Assembly: GCA_001821155.1 (NCBI GenBank) | Contig: MHSB01000055.1 | Location: forward strand, 1 to 5,921 | Direction: 5' to 3' | Length of the DNA: 5,921 nucleotides | Origin: Candidatus Taylorbacteria bacterium RIFCSPLOWO2_01_FULL_50_130 | Lineage (GTDB): Bacteria; Patescibacteriota; Minisyncoccia; Phycocordibacterales; UBA10002 | Part shown: piece by piece, positions 5,087 to 5,921 of the stretch | Numbering within the stretch: the first letter of the stretch is position 1 | How the letters are laid out: every line of letters starts with the position of its first letter | Made by a program: the position numbers and the translations under genes | The notes under the pieces: model-generated | Seen by the model: the letters and a program-made list of their open reading frames with translations, nothing else | Told to the model about the DNA's origin: nothing | The model's database searches: none

Positions 5087-5383
5087 GTTGGCAGGCGCTT
5101 GCGCCGTTGCAACTGGAGAAAGGTACGCCCTCGCATTATACCAGAATTACACACCGAAAGATGCTCCACTTATACACCTTTGCCATAGGAGATATACGTA
5201 CAAAAAATACTTAATCATCTTCCGTCAAGCTAAGTTAACCAGGCCTGTTGATAACATTCTTGATGCTTTTTGCGGCGGGTGTGAGATAATTCAGCTCAAG
5301 GTGACGGGAAACCACCTCTGTGCATGATGCGTGTTTCCACTCTAAAAAAAATTTGTAGCACCAATAGGTGTATCAGAACGCAA
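5087..5383. other. Gene-poor stretch, about 300 bp
   Basis: No gene can be supported. A + strand frame stays open from the terminator T-run to a TGA at 5325-5327 and includes NILDAFCGGCE, faintly like the glycine motif of a methyltransferase. It has no start codon outside the terminator except TTG and no ribosome site, so I treat it as chance or as eroded coding DNA. The stretch leads into the broken epimerase and probably belongs to the same decayed locus. Confidence 0.5.
5135..5143 (-). promoter_or_regulatory. Extended -10 promoter-like site on the minus strand
   Basis: Read on the minus strand this is TG-G-TATAAT, a perfect extended -10, with a poor -35 (CATCTT at 17 bp). It would start leftward transcripts near 5128, which run straight into the hairpin at 5006-5086. 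Confidence 0.28.
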
Positions 5384-5583
5384 CATAACGTTCCGAGAGT
5401 TTTAATGACCGGCGGCGCCGATTTTATTGGCTCCAACCTCGTTTGCGCACTTCTCGCGACCGGCGCGGAAGTTTTTGTTGCAGATAAGTTTGATAACTGG
5501 ACGTCGCCAAAATGTCTTACCGCTTGAAAAAGCCAAGCGGTTTTATTTCTTTGAGATGGATGTCACGCAGGAATCGTTCATGA
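5324..5583 (+). pseudogene. Truncated, frameshifted NAD-dependent epimerase/dehydratase (extended SDR)
   Basis: The N-terminus of a nucleotide-sugar SDR enzyme (GalE, RmlB or UDP-xylose synthase type). RVLMTGGADFIGSNLVCALL (from 5396) is the NAD-binding start, and EVFVADK is the second strand ending in the ribose-binding Asp. The match then jumps one frame to LITGRRQNVLPLEKAKRF, followed by FFEMDVTQESFM. Removing one T from the TTT at 5489-5491 joins the two frames exactly. Similarity ends near 5583, so the YxxxK active site and the substrate half are gone. The glycine motif reads GGADFIG where GGAGFIG is expected. The possible start at 5324 or 5327 adds ~23 non-family residues. It was probably once paired with the dehydrogenase gene that follows. 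Confidence 0.75.
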
Positions 5584-5593
5584 GAAGGTCTCC

Positions 5594-5621
5594 AAAAATC
5601 CCATCTTTTCGCGGGTTTTTT
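5594..5621 (+). terminator. Weak terminator-like hairpin between the SDR remnant and the next gene
   Basis: AAAAATCCC (5594-5602) faces GGGTTTTTT (5613-5621) with one T-T mismatch and ends in a run of six T. The GC part is only three pairs, so termination strength is doubtful. Confidence 0.25.
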
Positions 5622-5653
5622 CAAAATTTAACCGCTAAGAAAGGAAGAGAATT

Positions 5654-5921
5654 ATGTCAAAATTGGCAGTAATTGGCGCTGGAATCGTAGGTCAAGCCAC
5701 CGGCAAGGGGTTTATTGGGAATAGGCACGATGTAATCTTTTGCGATATCAATCCGGAAGTTTTGGCCAGGTTAGAAAATAAAGGGCATCGAGTTTGCCTG
5801 TATCCTTTCTTAAGAAGCGTTACAATGTTTTCTGGAGACGATCGTGCTTGCCTTAGCTTCGAGCTACTGGCGGGGAATATCGCTCCAATACTTCACCATT
5901 CGCCTATTGCTGGTTACGCCT
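5654..5921 (+). CDS. UDP-glucose/GDP-mannose dehydrogenase-like, N-terminal part, runs off the window
   Basis: Start ATG 5654 has the best ribosome site of the window, AAGGAAG at 5641-5647 with 6 bases between. The first residues, KLAVIGAGIVGQATGKGF, form the GxGxxG dinucleotide-binding loop (G8, G10, G13). HDVIFCDINPEVLARLENKG (25-44) is the second strand and helix typical of this family, which oxidises a nucleotide sugar to the uronic acid with two NAD. After about residue 48 the sequence (LYPFLRSVTMFSGDD and on) no longer resembles the family, and the expected S/C-V-P-T-P segment near residues 75-90 is not seen. The frame nevertheless stays open for 89 codons to the window end. It may be a divergent enzyme, a 5' fragment fused to foreign DNA, or a gene broken like its neighbour. 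Together with the SDR remnant it points to a former nucleotide-sugar pathway such as UDP-glucuronate/xylose synthesis (inferred). Confidence 0.55.
   Translation, partial: MSKLAVIGAGIVGQATGKGFIGNRHDVIFCDINPEVLARLENKGHRVCLYPFLRSVTMFSGDDRACLSFELLAGNIAPILHHSPIAGYA

Noticed and set aside
5085..5327. 80-codon + strand open frame with a DAFCGG segment
   Set aside because: Its start is a TTG within the terminator T-run, it has no ribosome site, and the methyltransferase-like match is only a few residues.
1..5921. CRISPR array, tRNA, rRNA or transposase gene
   Set aside because: No regularly spaced direct repeats, no cloverleaf or rRNA-like segment, and no recombinase or transposase motifs were found on either strand.

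Overview
The window (about 50% GC by eye) looks like a chromosomal piece of a Patescibacteria/CPR bacterium, most likely of Parcubacteria type. This is inferred from the kinds of protein present: a small-genome style cysteine desulfurase, a membrane-tethered degenerate trypsin-like protein, a secreted repeat protein, and remnants of a nucleotide-sugar gene pair. There is no rRNA, no tRNA and no marker gene, so the assignment is tentative. TGA, TAA and ATG behave as in the standard bacterial code.

Layout, all confident genes on the + strand. Bases 1-297 hold no intact gene, only a possible decayed minus-strand ORF and a promoter-like pair just before the first start. Bases 298-1623 encode a cysteine desulfurase whose catalytic core is intact but which carries lineage-specific segments. 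Those segments coincide with short tandem repeats and a perfect 32-bp palindrome. Bases 1624-1942 are intergenic with one strong hairpin. Bases 1943-2836 encode a membrane-anchored pseudo-protease that has lost its catalytic His and Asp. Bases 2837-3090 hold a 36-bp palindrome and a promoter. Bases 3091-4575 encode a secreted protein with a MopE-like Asp-rich motif, four degenerate tandem repeats and a C-terminal beta-type domain.

Bases 4569-5086 are almost entirely inverted repeats: a 15-bp palindrome on the stop codon, a ~130-bp long inverted repeat, a bidirectional terminator, a second copy of the 36-38-bp palindrome, and then a promoter followed at once by a large hairpin with a T-run, which together look like a small RNA gene of about 100 nt. 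An extended -10 on the opposite strand faces the same hairpin.

Bases 5087-5921 look like a decayed nucleotide-sugar locus. The N-terminal ~65 codons of an NAD-dependent epimerase/dehydratase are broken by one extra T and then end. They are followed by the start of a UDP-glucose/GDP-mannose dehydrogenase-like gene with a good ribosome binding site, whose similarity to its family fades after about 50 residues. The three intact genes do not form an obvious pathway; each seems to have its own transcription signals. The features most worth checking are the two-copy palindrome with compensatory base changes and the promoter-hairpin small RNA candidate.
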